A stretch of 64,000 nt of DNA, taken from Faecalitalea sp. UBA4312 (GTDB taxonomy: Bacteria; Bacillota_I; Bacilli_A; Erysipelotrichales; Erysipelotrichaceae). Location: assembly GCA_002394635.1 (NCBI GenBank), contig DGUK01000015.1, forward strand, positions 16,340-80,339, in the 5' to 3' direction. Under the pieces are notes generated by a model, which made no database searches, had not been told where the DNA came from, and was given only the letters and a program-made list of their open reading frames with translations. Both the position numbers and the translations under genes were made by a program. Position 1 is the stretch's first letter, and every line of letters begins with the position of its first letter. Below are positions 27,410-35,961 of this stretch, piece after piece.

Positions 27410-29799
27410 ACAACAATGTTTACTACTTTTCCTTTCACAACAATAACCTTCTTAACTTCCTTACCTTCGATCTGACGTTTTACATTGTCCAGAGATAAGG
27501 CCATATCCTCAAGAATTTTATTGTCCGATCCAGCAGGTACCTCAAACTTTCCTCGAACTTTACCATTTACCTGTGCAACAACCGTCACAGTCTCTTCAAC
27601 TAAGTATTTCTCATCATAAGTTGGCCACGACGCATATGTGATTGACTCATCATGTTTTAATACATTCTGCCATAACTCTTCGCCTAAATGTGGAGCAAAG
27701 CAGGCAAACATTTGGATAAAGCCCTCAGCATACGGACGATAAATCGTTTTAGCTTTATAGGCGTCGTTGATGAATACCATCATTTGACTGATGGCAGTAT
27801 TTAAACGTAATGCATCAATATCATGTGATACTTTCTTTACCGTTGCATGGAAGCTCTTATCCAAAGCATGATCATTTTCATCTGTGATCGTAGCAACCTC
27901 GCTGAAGAATCGATTGACACGCTCTAACCATTTACGTGTCCCATCCAGTCCGGTCGTGGACCACGGCAATGCAGATTCCAATGGTCCCATGAACATTTCA
28001 TATACACGCAACGCATCTGCACCATGACTTTCAATGATCTCATCCGGGTTGATGACATTTCCACGGGACTTGCTCATCTTTTCCCCGTTTTCTCCCAGGA
28101 TCATGCCTTGATGAAATAATTTTTGGAATGGTTCCGGTGTCGGAACAACACCACAATCGTATAATACCTTATGCCAAAAACGAGCGTATAGTAAATGTAA
28201 TACAGCGTGTTCTGCTCCTCCGACATACAAATCTACCGGAAGCCAATGCTTCAACAGATCCGGTCTTCCAATCTCATCATTATTATGCGGATCGATATAA
28301 CGAATGTAATACCAGCATGAACCTGCCCATTGTGGCATCGTATTGGTTTCGCGGGTTCCTTTCACTCCGTCAATTTCAACATGCAACCAGTCAGTCACGT
28401 TAGCTAACGGACTCTCGCCGTTATCACTAGGTTTATAATTATCCGTGGCTGGCAGTTCCAACGGAAGTTCATCCAATTCAACAGTACGCTGCGTACCATC
28501 TTCCATGTTGACGATCGGAATTGGTTCTCCCCAATAACGTTGACGGGAGAATAACCAGTCACGTAATTTATAGGTTACCTTTGCTTCACCGCAATGATGA
28601 TCCTGCAGCCATTCGAGCATCTTGGCAATAGCATCTTCTTTGTTCAATCCGTTCATCCATTCGGAATTGATATGATTTCCATCATCCACATAAGCTTCTT
28701 TTTCAATATCTCCGCCTTCCAATACAGGAATGATCGGCAAATTGAACTTTTTAGCAAATTCATAATCTCTTGTATCATGCGCAGGAACCGCCATGATAGC
28801 ACCCGTTCCATAGCTTGCAAGCACATAATCACTGATCCAGATTGGAATTTTCTTTCCATTCACCGGGTTAATCGCATATGCACCGGTAAATACACCTGTT
28901 TTATCTTTATTTAAATCGGTTCGTTCCAGATCGCTCTTTGTTGCACAAATGGCTTTGTATTCATCCACTTCTTGTTTATGCTCTACCGTCGTGATTTCAT
29001 CCACAAACGGATGTTCCGGGCTGAATACACAATATGTAGCTCCAAACAACGTATCACAACGTGTAGTAAAGACAGTAAACTCTTTATCATGACCATCAAT
29101 TTTGAAAATTACATTAGCACCTTGAGATTTTCCGATCCAGTTCTTTTGCATTTCTATAGTTGAAGTCGGCCAGTCCAGCAATTCTAGATCATCTAGCAGT
29201 CTTTCTGCATAATCGGTAATACGCAATACCCACTGTCGCATTGGCTTTCGGATTACAGGGTATCCACCTCGTTCACTTTTTCCGTCTATGACTTCTTCAT
29301 TTGCCAATACGGCTTTCAACTCAGGACACCAGTTAACCGGGATTTCATCAATATATGCCAATCCTTTTTTATACAGTTGTAAAAAGATCCATTGTGTCCA
29401 TTTGTAATAAGATGGATCACTGGTCGCAAATTCACGATCCCAGTCATAACTGAATCCTAAAGACTGGATCTGCTCACGAAAATGATCGATATTCCGTTTT
29501 GTAAAACTAGCTGGATGATTTCCGGTCTGGATAGCATATTGTTCAGCTGGTAAACCAAAAGAATCCCATCCCATCGGATGCAGTACGTTATAGCCCTCCA
29601 TACGTTTTTTACGCGCTACAATGTCCGTGGCCGTATATCCTTCCGGATGCCCTACATGCAGACCCTGACCGCTCGGGTACGGGAACATGTCCAGAACATA
29701 ATATTTTGGCTTTGATAAATCAGCTGTATCACATGCAAAGGTTTTTTCTTCCAGCCATCGTTTCTGCCATTTTTTTTCTACCGTTTGATGATCGTACAT
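27403..29799 (-). CDS. leuS: leucyl-tRNA synthetase
   Basis: Class I synthetase charging tRNA-Leu with CP1 editing. The 798-aa protein starts [15 protein letters not shown]. It has the HIGH box as HVGH in [16 protein letters not shown] (about 47-50), the editing-site threonines in [10 protein letters not shown] (about 243-252), and KMSKS in [14 protein letters not shown] 29799 is preceded by GGAGG. Six upstream codons are open but lack a site. A Leu T-box controls it. Confidence 0.97.
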   Translation of the reverse strand: MYDHQTVEKKWQKRWLEEKTFACDTADLSKPKYYVLDMFPYPSGQGLHVGHPEGYTATDIVARKKRMEGYNVLHPMGWDSFGLPAEQYAIQTGNHPASFTKRNIDHFREQIQSLGFSYDWDREFATSDPSYYKWTQWIFLQLYKKGLAYIDEIPVNWCPELKAVLANEEVIDGKSERGGYPVIRKPMRQWVLRITDYAERLLDDLELLDWPTSTIEMQKNWIGKSQGANVIFKIDGHDKEFTVFTTRCDTLFGATYCVFSPEHPFVDEITTVEHKQEVDEYKAICATKSDLERTDLNKDKTGVFTGAYAINPVNGKKIPIWISDYVLASYGTGAIMAVPAHDTRDYEFAKKFNLPIIPVLEGGDIEKEAYVDDGNHINSEWMNGLNKEDAIAKMLEWLQDHHCGEAKVTYKLRDWLFSRQRYWGEPIPIVNMEDGTQRTVELDELPLELPATDNYKPSDNGESPLANVTDWLHVEIDGVKGTRETNTMPQWAGSCWYYIRYIDPHNNDEIGRPDLLKHWLPVDLYVGGAEHAVLHLLYARFWHKVLYDCGVVPTPEPFQKLFHQGMILGENGEKMSKSRGNVINPDEIIESHGADALRVYEMFMGPLESALPWSTTGLDGTRKWLERVNRFFSEVATITDENDHALDKSFHATVKKVSHDIDALRLNTAISQMMVFINDAYKAKTIYRPYAEGFIQMFACFAPHLGEELWQNVLKHDESITYASWPTYDEKYLVEETVTVVAQVNGKVRGKFEVPAGSDNKILEDMALSLDNVKRQIEGKEVKKVIVVKGKVVNIVVK

Positions 29800-29821
29800 T
29801 GTCTCTTTCCTCCTCAAAATA

Positions 29822-30026
29822 AAAACGTCCCTATCTCTAAGGACGTTTATTAACGCGGTACCACCTTAGTTCATAAGAAATTTCTTATGCCCTCTATCTT
29901 TTAACGCAAGATTACGGATCAAAATCAGTTCCATGGCGAGTTCATTTCTTATCTGGACAGGCTTCCACCACCCGCCTGTTCTCTCTGCCAGCTTCCGAAA
30001 TTACTACTCCACTTCAACACCTTTAG
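29822..30026 (-). promoter_or_regulatory. T-box leader of leuS (Leu specifier CUC)
   Basis: The minus strand has AGAGAAC, GGGTGGTGGAAG, the specifier context AACTCGCCATGGAAC with CTC at 29940-29938, the antiterminator GGTGGTACCGCG, and the terminator acgtccttag/ctagggacgt with a T run. It reads a different Leu codon from the leuA leader (CUU) in an otherwise nearly identical specifier loop. Confidence 0.95.
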
Positions 30027-30030
30027 GTGA

Positions 30031-30059
30031 ATTTTACCCTTTTTTTTAATCAGAGTCAA
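30031..30059 (-). promoter_or_regulatory. leuS promoter inside the 3' end of comGG
   Basis: Minus-strand TTGACT (30059-30054), 17-bp spacer, TAAAAT (30036-30031). The -35 and part of the spacer are the last codons and stop of the upstream pseudopilin gene. Confidence 0.7.
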
Positions 30060-30450
30060 TATCCATTCCCACGATTGATTTATCATCATAGTATATCTTC
30101 ATCATAATATGTTTTCCTTTTTTTTCATACGAACAGAGTACATATGTTCCATGATCCTGAAAATGAACAGAAACAGAATCAATAGTAGCATCCATATCTG
30201 TTAAAAGATGCTGTTCACTACCATGGCAACGACGCACCCATGTATTCGTGGAAACAATATGTCGGGCATAAGATAAACACGCTAGATCCATTTCACTTTG
30301 TTCAGAGCAGAGCTGCAGCTCCATAACACTGACCGCCCATATACAACCATATCCAACAATTTCCAATGTAAGGGCCAAGCACAGCAAAGCCAGCCAGGAT
30401 GCGTACCCATTACACGATCTGGAATGTATATGTCTTTTTATTCTTTTCAT
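30046..30450 (-). CDS. comGG: ComGG-like minor competence pseudopilin
   Basis: Last gene of the com operon. The 134-aa protein has a basic N-terminus and one hydrophobic segment (SWLALLCLALTLEIVGYGCI, about 18-37), as in minor pseudopilins, but no clear G/A-F prepilin cleavage motif. Assignment rests mainly on position after comGF and on topology. It overlaps comGF by 41 nt, which suggests translational coupling. Confidence 0.6.
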   Translation of the reverse strand: MKRIKRHIHSRSCNGYASWLALLCLALTLEIVGYGCIWAVSVMELQLCSEQSEMDLACLSYARHIVSTNTWVRRCHGSEQHLLTDMDATIDSVSVHFQDHGTYVLCSYEKKGKHIMMKIYYDDKSIVGMDIDSD

Positions 30451-30841
30451 ATTTCAAAAATATCTTGTGGTCTTTTTCATAAAAAACGGCATGATCAATG
30501 AATTCCATAAGAATCTCATATCCTTTTGTTTTAACCAGTCTGTGCCGATCATAACCAATCGTATACTCCTCATGATTCAAAATGCAGATCCATTTCCCGT
30601 TTTCTGTATGATTATCGCTTGCCAGCATCGCAAGCTGACGCATTTGAAGAATAGCAAACTGATCCTGTTGCACCGATGGTAGGTTTAATAAACGCTGGCA
30701 TGTCAAAATCAGAAGAAATGCAAGAAATGATACGATCATAGATACACATAGACCTAAAAGACTGTCAATCAGAGTAAAACCATTGGGTAGATATTTCCGT
30801 TTCAATCTGTATTCCGCTTCCCTTATCCATAATTCTTGCAC
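30410..30841 (-). CDS. comGF: ComGF-like minor pseudopilin
   Basis: A 143-aa pseudopilin with a long basic leader and the cleavage region PNG-FTLIDSLLGL (cut after Gly21). The usual +5 Glu is Asp here. One N-terminal hydrophobic helix follows (about 22-45), then a beta-rich C-terminal domain ending in KYEKNKKTYTFQIV, as in ComGF. It overlaps comGE by 77 nt and comGG by 41 nt. An alternative start nearer the cleavage site is possible. Confidence 0.75.
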   Translation of the reverse strand: MQELWIREAEYRLKRKYLPNGFTLIDSLLGLCVSMIVSFLAFLLILTCQRLLNLPSVQQDQFAILQMRQLAMLASDNHTENGKWICILNHEEYTIGYDRHRLVKTKGYEILMEFIDHAVFYEKDHKIFLKYEKNKKTYTFQIV

Positions 30842-30923
30842 AAACTAAAATCAGTTCTACGCATATCCCTAAAATTAACAGTCCAAGCAATGCTTCGGTT
30901 AATAGAAAACCGTTTTTATTCAA
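30765..30923 (-). CDS. comGE: ComGE-like minor pseudopilin (TTG start)
   Basis: A 52-aa pseudopilin beginning NKNG-FLLTEALLGLLILG: prepilin cleavage after Gly, +5 Glu present, and one hydrophobic helix followed by a short tail. The TTG start at 30923 overlaps the comGD stop (ATTGAATAA) and has GGGATGGGA about 10 nt upstream. The frame is open much further upstream into comGD, but that part is non-homologous to pilins. Start choice is inference. Confidence 0.7.
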   Translation of the reverse strand: MNKNGFLLTEALLGLLILGICVELILVCARIMDKGSGIQIETEISTQWFYSD

Positions 30924-31302
30924 TGCGGATTCGTCCCATCCCAAGTTGAAAAACCATCTTTTTTCTCTGTTTTCCATTTTGGCAATGCACAGTACCAGCT
31001 TTAGATATATTTCCATTTTCATTGTAATGAAATGAAAATGGTGTACAGCTGATCCCTTTTGGATAGGAGAAACGGTCATTGTCAAAAACAGCCTGTCTGT
31101 CCTGAATTTCCACATCTTTATCCTTCTTTGTATAAAAAGAAGATTCCTGCACATATAGGCAACGAGACTGCAATTGCTGCATAAACAAAATCATAGAATG
31201 GTCTCTGTGCGATGATAAAAAAATACTGCATACACTTATTAACAGAAGAACAAACAATACCTCCATTAATGTAAATCCATTACTGAGCTTTGGCTTCTCC
31301 AT
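30916..31302 (-). CDS. comGD: ComGD-like pseudopilin
   Basis: A 128-aa pseudopilin with the cleavage motif SNG-FTLMEVLFVLL (cut after Gly9, Glu at +5) and an N-terminal hydrophobic helix (about 10-28), followed by a globular domain. It overlaps comGC by 23 nt. It is expected to be processed by the prepilin peptidase ComC, which is not in this window, and to join the competence pseudopilus. Confidence 0.85.
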   Translation of the reverse strand: MEKPKLSNGFTLMEVLFVLLLISVCSIFLSSHRDHSMILFMQQLQSRCLYVQESSFYTKKDKDVEIQDRQAVFDNDRFSYPKGISCTPFSFHYNENGNISKAGTVHCQNGKQRKKMVFQLGMGRIRIE

Positions 31303-31573
31303 TGACGATCACCACATGTTTCCCGTTCGGGCATGTATCTTGTTTTTCCTTCAGATAACCTTCACTAATCAATTGTGAAACAGAGGTCGGCGTCTTATCA
31401 TGATCAATTTCATAGAGAATAATTTGGCTGTTCACGATATCCACCAGCGCATTACAACCTTTTGCACGTATGATTTTCTCTTTTTGTTGAATGTTCGGTA
31501 TAGTGATCAATAATAACAAAGCCACAACGAGCATTACAATCATCATTTCCAATATAGTAAACGCATTTTTCAT
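31280..31573 (-). CDS. comGC: ComGC major competence pseudopilin
   Basis: Major subunit of the competence pilus used for DNA uptake. The 97-aa protein starts MKNA-FTILEMMIVMLVVALLLL: cleavage after Ala4, Glu at +5, and a strongly hydrophobic helix. The C-terminal SQLISEGYLKEKQDTCPNGK is typical of ComGC. GGGAGG lies 6 nt before ATG 31573. An ATG two codons upstream would abut the ribosome site. Confidence 0.93.
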   Translation of the reverse strand: MKNAFTILEMMIVMLVVALLLLITIPNIQQKEKIIRAKGCNALVDIVNSQIILYEIDHDKTPTSVSQLISEGYLKEKQDTCPNGKHVVIVNGEAKAQ

Positions 31574-31587
31574 TTCCATCCTCCCTT

Positions 31588-32496
31588 CTAAAATGTATTA
31601 AGAAGATTTAACGGCATTAAAATCACCTGATAGAAAACAAAGACCAGTAACGCAACACTCAGATACGAAACGAGTTGTATAGCAACGACCCATTGTTTCA
31701 CCGTCCTTGAAATACCGAGACGAGTATATTGTTGATAGATTGTCAACAAGCCAATTAAATCGCCGGTCATCAGCCCAGTACGTACAAACGTTCCAAACGA
31801 TCCATCAAACAAGACCCCCTCGAAAATTTCATGGATAGGATAACCCTGATGCAGTCGTTGATCAGTGTATCGAATCAGAGTAGTGATAGGTTTGGAGAAA
31901 TGAATTTCATTCATGATCTGGACACACTGCTGTGTGGATAATCCAAAGTCCATTAACGCTTTCCAGATTTCAGAAAAAGTATAAGTCTGAATCTTTTTGT
32001 ACATTGGAATACGATTGAACCATCGAATATCAATGAACGTATGTAAATGAATTTCAAACAATGCAACAAAAATACCAGATACGAAAAACAGAATAATATA
32101 AAACACCTTCATTCCCTTTATCATTGTCATCATAGATGTATCTTGAGCATAAACCATCATAGATGGGATGATCGTACGGGAAAAAAATTCAACGAGAAAG
32201 TAGGAAAAAAACAAAAGAAAACACGGATATCCTACCTGTTTTAAAAAATCTTTTCTCGCAATTGATTCGGTACTCTCAATACGTTCGGCACAATCAATCG
32301 CATTCATCAATGGAATATGCTTCGCTAGAATTCGGATATAGAAAAAATAAGGATCTTTTTGCCCCATTGTCAGAATATCAGACAAGGTCCTTCCTTCATT
32401 TAAAGCTCGGATGATTTTCTCATGTTCTTTGAAGCAGCATTTCATGACCATCTTTACTTCAAAGCCATGATTCATCATTTGACGAAATTGCTTCAT
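31588..32496 (-). CDS. comGB: ComGB-like pilus assembly inner-membrane platform protein
   Basis: Polytopic T2SS-F family membrane protein that anchors the pseudopilus assembly ATPase. From ATG 32496 it has 302 aa: a cytoplasmic F domain (RQMMNHGFEVKMVMKCCF start), membrane segments near FLLFFSYFLVEFFS and VFYIILFFVSGIFVALFEI, and a final one at the C-terminus. The frame is open to 32655, inside comGA. The family N-terminus begins near MKQF, and AGGAG directly precedes that ATG. Start uncertain; at least 38 nt overlap comGA. Confidence 0.82.
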   Translation of the reverse strand: MKQFRQMMNHGFEVKMVMKCCFKEHEKIIRALNEGRTLSDILTMGQKDPYFFYIRILAKHIPLMNAIDCAERIESTESIARKDFLKQVGYPCFLLFFSYFLVEFFSRTIIPSMMVYAQDTSMMTMIKGMKVFYIILFFVSGIFVALFEIHLHTFIDIRWFNRIPMYKKIQTYTFSEIWKALMDFGLSTQQCVQIMNEIHFSKPITTLIRYTDQRLHQGYPIHEIFEGVLFDGSFGTFVRTGLMTGDLIGLLTIYQQYTRLGISRTVKQWVVAIQLVSYLSVALLVFVFYQVILMPLNLLNTF

Positions 32497-33496
32497 CTCC
32501 TGTCTGGAGACCTTGCAGATCTCTGAAGGCTTGTGGGTCAATGATATCTCCGTTGTCAAGAGCATTTTGAATTTCGTAAGAGAGGGTATGAAACTTCGGC
32601 GGTGTCTTTCCTTTTTCAATCGTATATACCAAGGCTTTGTCTGAAAGAATCTCATAAATACATTGCTTTCCTCCTTTCCTATCTTTCAAATACAACCTCT
32701 GGGACAAGATGGCGGTCAGTGTATTACGTAGTTCAATAGGCCTTATTCCAAAATCATATAAACGTTGTAAACTCTCTTGTCCATTCTTTGAATGCATGGT
32801 AGTAAATACAAGATGTCCAGTCAGAGCAGCGCGAACAACCATATGAGCCGTATAAGCATTGCGTGTTTCGCCAATAAATATAACATCCGGATCATGTCGT
32901 AATAGTTCTTCGATCCCCTTCTCATAGGTAAATCCCTGCATTTCATTGATCTGCAGCTGAAGATAACTGGCATCTTCTATTTCGATCGGATCTTCCAGAC
33001 TGACTACTTTATACTGTCCCTGAGCAGCAATCGTATGAAGAATAGCATGTAAAGTTGTTGTTTTTCCAGAGTTTGTAGGTCCTGTGGAAATAACCAATCC
33101 ATGACGTAATTGACAAATCCGTTGCATATATTTTCTATGAACGGGATTATCCGTTAAATCTTCAATCGATAAATCCTCACGCGTATTCAGCATACGTAAA
33201 ACACCTGTCTGAATTGTCTGGTTGACAATAACGCTAAAACGGCAATAAATACGACGTTGCTGAATCTTAATTTCAAACTGCCCGCTTTGCGGTAAATAGG
33301 GATTAGTTAGATCAAAGCCTGCATGAAACTTTAAAAATTCAAAAAAACCTGTATCCCATAGATCCTGATATAATGGTATAATTCCCCGCATGGTTCGTAG
33401 TTGTATTTGCAGATGATTCTTTTCCTGAATAAAATGAATGTCACTTGCTTTTTTATCTATAGCTAATTGAATTAAAGATATGAGTAATTGTTCCAT
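32459..33496 (-). CDS. comGA: ComGA competence traffic ATPase
   Basis: Cytoplasmic GspE/PilB-type ATPase powering assembly of the competence pseudopilus. The 345-aa protein has DKKASDIHF near the N-terminus, Walker A GPTNSGKTT (about 137-145), the Asp box LEDPIEIE, Walker B RHDPDVIFIGETRN (about 194-207) and the His box LTGHLVFTTMHS. The length matches ComGA rather than longer PilB. It is the first gene of a seven-gene com operon. AGAGGT precedes the ATG. Confidence 0.93.
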   Translation of the reverse strand: MEQLLISLIQLAIDKKASDIHFIQEKNHLQIQLRTMRGIIPLYQDLWDTGFFEFLKFHAGFDLTNPYLPQSGQFEIKIQQRRIYCRFSVIVNQTIQTGVLRMLNTREDLSIEDLTDNPVHRKYMQRICQLRHGLVISTGPTNSGKTTTLHAILHTIAAQGQYKVVSLEDPIEIEDASYLQLQINEMQGFTYEKGIEELLRHDPDVIFIGETRNAYTAHMVVRAALTGHLVFTTMHSKNGQESLQRLYDFGIRPIELRNTLTAILSQRLYLKDRKGGKQCIYEILSDKALVYTIEKGKTPPKFHTLSYEIQNALDNGDIIDPQAFRDLQGLQTGDEAISSNDESWL

Positions 33497-33537
33497 GTCG
33501 TACCTCTGTTATCATGTACGTTTATATAAAATGGCAA

Positions 33538-33569
33538 CAAAAAAGAATTCTATATTTTCATAGAATTCT
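33538..33569 (-). terminator. terminator of the MBL hydrolase gene
   Basis: AGAATTCTAT (33544-33553) pairs with ATAGAATTCT (33560-33569) with a T run on the minus strand. It overlaps the stop codon of the upstream gene by two bases and separates it from comGA. Confidence 0.8.
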
Positions 33570-34182
33570 ATAATCCTCTTAAATATGGATTCCAGCTCTT
33601 TTCCTGTTCCAATGTAGTGTTTGGTCCATGTCCACAGCAAATCGTATAGTTCTTATCTAGCTTTGCCAGCCTTTTTAATGATTGACGCATCTGCATCATG
33701 GAACCAGATGGTAAATCGGTTCTTCCTATAGAGCCTTGAAACAATGTATCTCCGGCAAACATACAGTCTTCATATAGGAACACAGAAGAACCAATCGTAT
33801 GGCCAGGTGTATGGAGCATCTTTATAGTAAAATGTCCGATCTGATGGGTTCCTTCTTCAATCCCGATAGCCTTGGCATGACTGATAAAATGCATAAAGAA
33901 AGAAGCAGATCCATTGGCTTTTGGATCGGATAAAAAACTCACTTCTGAGGTATGAATATAAACCGGTACATCGTAACGGCTTAGTAAATCATCCAGTCCT
34001 CCAATATGATCAAAATGACCATGTGTAAGTAAAACGGCCTCCAGTTCACATCCGTTATCCTTTAAAACAGAATCCAGATCAGAAAAAATATCTCCCGGAT
34101 CGATCACTAATGCATATCCTTGATCCATCAATACAAAACAGTTTGTCTGCACTGGCCCTAATGTTCTTTCGACTACTTTCAT
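33568..34182 (-). CDS. metallo-beta-lactamase-fold hydrolase (YqgX/glyoxalase II-like)
   Basis: The 204-aa protein has LVIDPGD, the metal motif THGHFDHIGG (about 53-62), HTPGHTIGS, the bridging Asp in MFAGDTLFQGSIGRTDLP, and a terminal CCGHGPNTTL. These belong to the small hydroxyacylglutathione-hydrolase-like group often found near com genes in Gram-positives. The substrate is unknown. No ribosome site precedes the ATG, which lies 14 nt downstream of the rpmG terminator. Confidence 0.88.
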   Translation of the reverse strand: MKVVERTLGPVQTNCFVLMDQGYALVIDPGDIFSDLDSVLKDNGCELEAVLLTHGHFDHIGGLDDLLSRYDVPVYIHTSEVSFLSDPKANGSASFFMHFISHAKAIGIEEGTHQIGHFTIKMLHTPGHTIGSSVFLYEDCMFAGDTLFQGSIGRTDLPSGSMMQMRQSLKRLAKLDKNYTICCGHGPNTTLEQEKSWNPYLRGL

Positions 34183-34195
34183 AACTCAATTGATA

Positions 34196-34220
34196 AAAAA
34201 GACCGATAATCGGTCTTTCT
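34196..34220 (-). terminator. rpmG terminator
   Basis: AAAGACCGAT (34198-34207) pairs with ATCGGTCTTT (34209-34218), with the central bases forming the loop and a T run on the minus strand. Confidence 0.75.
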
Positions 34221-34369
34221 TATTTTTTCTCCTTATGATCCGTCTTCTGATTGCACTTCGGACAATATTTTTTAATGATCATCTTTTCTGGATGTTTTCT
34301 TTTATTTCGAGTACCGATATAGTTTTCATCACCACATACAGAACATTTAAAAATGATACGATCTCTCAT
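34220..34369 (-). CDS. rpmG: 50S ribosomal protein L33
   Basis: A 49-aa protein found by direct translation: MRDRIIFKCSVCGDENYIGT, then the basic middle RNKRKHPEKM and KKYCPKCNQKT. The two CxxC pairs (Cys9/12 and 36/39) make it the zinc-binding C+ form of L33. GGAGG lies 8 nt before the ATG and a hairpin terminator follows immediately. The length and NYIGTRNKR segment are diagnostic. Confidence 0.97.
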   Translation of the reverse strand: MRDRIIFKCSVCGDENYIGTRNKRKHPEKMIIKKYCPKCNQKTDHKEKK

Positions 34370-34441
34370 GGTCAATCCTCCTCACGTTAACATTAGAATT
34401 GTATCAAACTTAATACCGTTGTGCAAGAGAGAATGTGCTTT

Positions 34442-35632
34442 TTAAAGCCCAAATACGCCTTGCTTTTTTAGTGTTTCATAATCGAATCCGAATTCTTCAA
34501 TAACTTCCTTTGTATGGTATCCCAGAGGATATCCACATGTATCATAGCTTATCGGAGTCTTTGAAAACTTCACCGGGAATCCCAACTGCCGAATCGTTTG
34601 CGGATTTTGATGATCAAAAGATGGCACCTTGACGTTACAAACCATTTCCCGCGCAAGAATTTGAGGATCCTGATCCAATGCTTCTTTAACTGACAATACC
34701 GGTTCTACGCAACAGTCCAGTTCTTTAAATATTTCCATCCATTCCTTTTTCGTTTTTGATAAAAACTTCTCTTTGATCCGGGTCCGAACAGATTCAATAT
34801 CTTCCGGTTCACAGCTCCCTTCAATCAGATCCGGGCAGCCTATCCCTAAGCAGAATGACTCCCAAAATTTTGGTTCCAGAGATCCTACACTGATAAATTC
34901 ATTATCTTTGGTTCGGTAATATCCATACACAGAACCACCGTTTAGTCGACATTGTTCACGACCACTATCTTGTCCTGTCGTAAGATACCGTATCCCTTCC
35001 ATACCTAAAAAAGGAATCAACCCGTCCAGCATTGCTACATCAATTGCCTGACCAATTCCCGTCATTGTTCTATAATGAACGGCCGCCAGAATAGATACGA
35101 CAGAGTTCATGGCACCTGCACAAAGATCAGCAATCTGAATATTCATCGGAGCAGGACCGCTTTCTTTGTAGCCTGCCATCGCAAGATTTCCACTACGAGC
35201 CATATAATTACAATCATGACCGGCTGCACAAGCCATAGGACCTGTTTGCCCGTATCCAGTCAAAGAACAATAAATAATCTTCGGATTGACTTTTTTCAGT
35301 TGCTCGTACCCTAGGCCCAGTCGTTCCATAACACCTGGGCGAAACTGTTCTATGATTATATCGTATTCTTTTATTAATTCTTTAATGAGATCGACCGTTT
35401 TTTTATTTTTCAGATCAAGATAAATATTTCGTTTGTTACGGCCTAACCAAGCTTCATTTGCAGATAATTGTGTCCCTTCAATAAAAGGTTCATATTCAAG
35501 AACAAGATCTTTTCTTTGTGGTGAACTTATCTTTATAACGTCAGCCCCCATATCTGCCAGCATTAAAGTGGCATACGGTCCTGGTAGCAAGGTTGTAAAA
35601 TCCAATACTTTCATATTTTGTAATAATTTCAT
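34442..35632 (-). CDS. class III CoA transferase (CaiB/BaiF family)
   Basis: Moves CoA between organic acids or racemises acyl-CoA. The 396-aa protein opens MKLLQNMKVLDFTTLLPGPY and has the LKNKKTVDLIKELI and FRPGVMERLGLGYE segments. The likely catalytic Asp is in GHDCNYMARSG (about residue 150). Family members include alpha-methylacyl-CoA racemase, formyl-CoA and carnitine/bile-acid CoA transferases. Substrate cannot be read from sequence, and no acyl-CoA pathway gene is adjacent. ATG 35632 has AGGTGA upstream. Confidence 0.9.
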   Translation of the reverse strand: MKLLQNMKVLDFTTLLPGPYATLMLADMGADVIKISSPQRKDLVLEYEPFIEGTQLSANEAWLGRNKRNIYLDLKNKKTVDLIKELIKEYDIIIEQFRPGVMERLGLGYEQLKKVNPKIIYCSLTGYGQTGPMACAAGHDCNYMARSGNLAMAGYKESGPAPMNIQIADLCAGAMNSVVSILAAVHYRTMTGIGQAIDVAMLDGLIPFLGMEGIRYLTTGQDSGREQCRLNGGSVYGYYRTKDNEFISVGSLEPKFWESFCLGIGCPDLIEGSCEPEDIESVRTRIKEKFLSKTKKEWMEIFKELDCCVEPVLSVKEALDQDPQILAREMVCNVKVPSFDHQNPQTIRQLGFPVKFSKTPISYDTCGYPLGYHTKEVIEEFGFDYETLKKQGVFGL

Positions 35633-35651
35633 ATCAATCACCTATTCAATT

Positions 35652-35690
35652 TTAATCAAACAAGACCAGTTTTTCCATTTTTTCTCCCAT
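35652..35690 (-). CDS. possible 12-aa upstream ORF of the CoA transferase gene
   Basis: AAGAGGAA precedes an ATG at 35690 and a 12-codon frame (MGEKMEKLVLFD) that ends 19 nt before the CoA transferase start. It may be a leader peptide or chance. Confidence 0.25.
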   Translation of the reverse strand: MGEKMEKLVLFD

Positions 35691-35704
35691 TTATTCCTCT
35701 TATA

Positions 35705-35732
35705 TTTACAATAATTATAACTTTTCTATAAT
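35705..35732 (+). promoter_or_regulatory. promoter of the predicted small RNA
   Basis: TTTACA (35705-35710), 16-bp spacer, TATAAT (35727-35732). Transcription should start near 35739 and point away from the CoA transferase gene. Confidence 0.65.
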
Positions 35733-35738
35733 AAAGTT

Positions 35739-35926
35739 ATAAAAGAAAGAGGACAAACCAATGGGACATTAAGAAGTTCTATCTATAGTTAAATACCTCT
35801 ATAGATAGATTATTGAAGTACAGGTATTCAACATAGATTGAGATGAAATAGAAAGGAGTATCCATGAATAGATTCATTTCATAATTAGCCCTTACCGGAA
35901 ACAAGAATATTGGTAAGGGCTTTTAT
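35739..35926 (+). ncRNA. predicted free-standing structured small RNA (about 190 nt) with two micro-ORFs
   Basis: Between two minus-strand genes the plus strand has a promoter, a perfect 11-bp hairpin (35778-35788 with 35799-35809), and a second hairpin (TTGAA 35813-35817 with TTCAA 35827-35831). The loops carry complementary TACCT (35794-35798) and AGGTA (35822-35826), fit for a kissing interaction. Two Shine-Dalgarno/ATG micro-ORFs follow the pattern: MGH at 35761 and MNRFIS at 35864, the second inside the loop of an ATGAAAT/ATTTCAT stem. A terminator with stem GCCCTTACC (35888-35896) and GGTAAGGGC (35912-35920) plus TTTT closes it. No plus-strand gene follows for 2.2 kb. I recognise no known RNA family. 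Confidence 0.55.
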
Positions 35927-35930
35927 AATG

Positions 35931-35961
35931 AAAAAAGGAAACCCGTTTCGGATTTCCTTTA
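35931..35961 (-). terminator. terminator of the penicillin-binding protein gene
   Basis: AAAGGAAACCCG (35934-35945) pairs with CGGATTTCCTTT (35949-35960) with one mismatch and a T run on the minus strand. It overlaps the stop codon. Confidence 0.82.

Noticed and set aside
32459-32655. Possible frameshift because comGA and comGB frames overlap by 197 nt
   Set aside because: ComGA is complete at 345 aa with normal C-terminus, and ComGB homology begins near 32496, so the overlap is mostly an unused upstream extension.
35739-35926. 6S RNA, tmRNA, SRP RNA or riboswitch at 35.7 kb
   Set aside because: Conserved features of those RNAs (long interrupted rod, tRNA-like end, GNAR-type loop, aptamer cores) are not seen, and no gene is controlled downstream.
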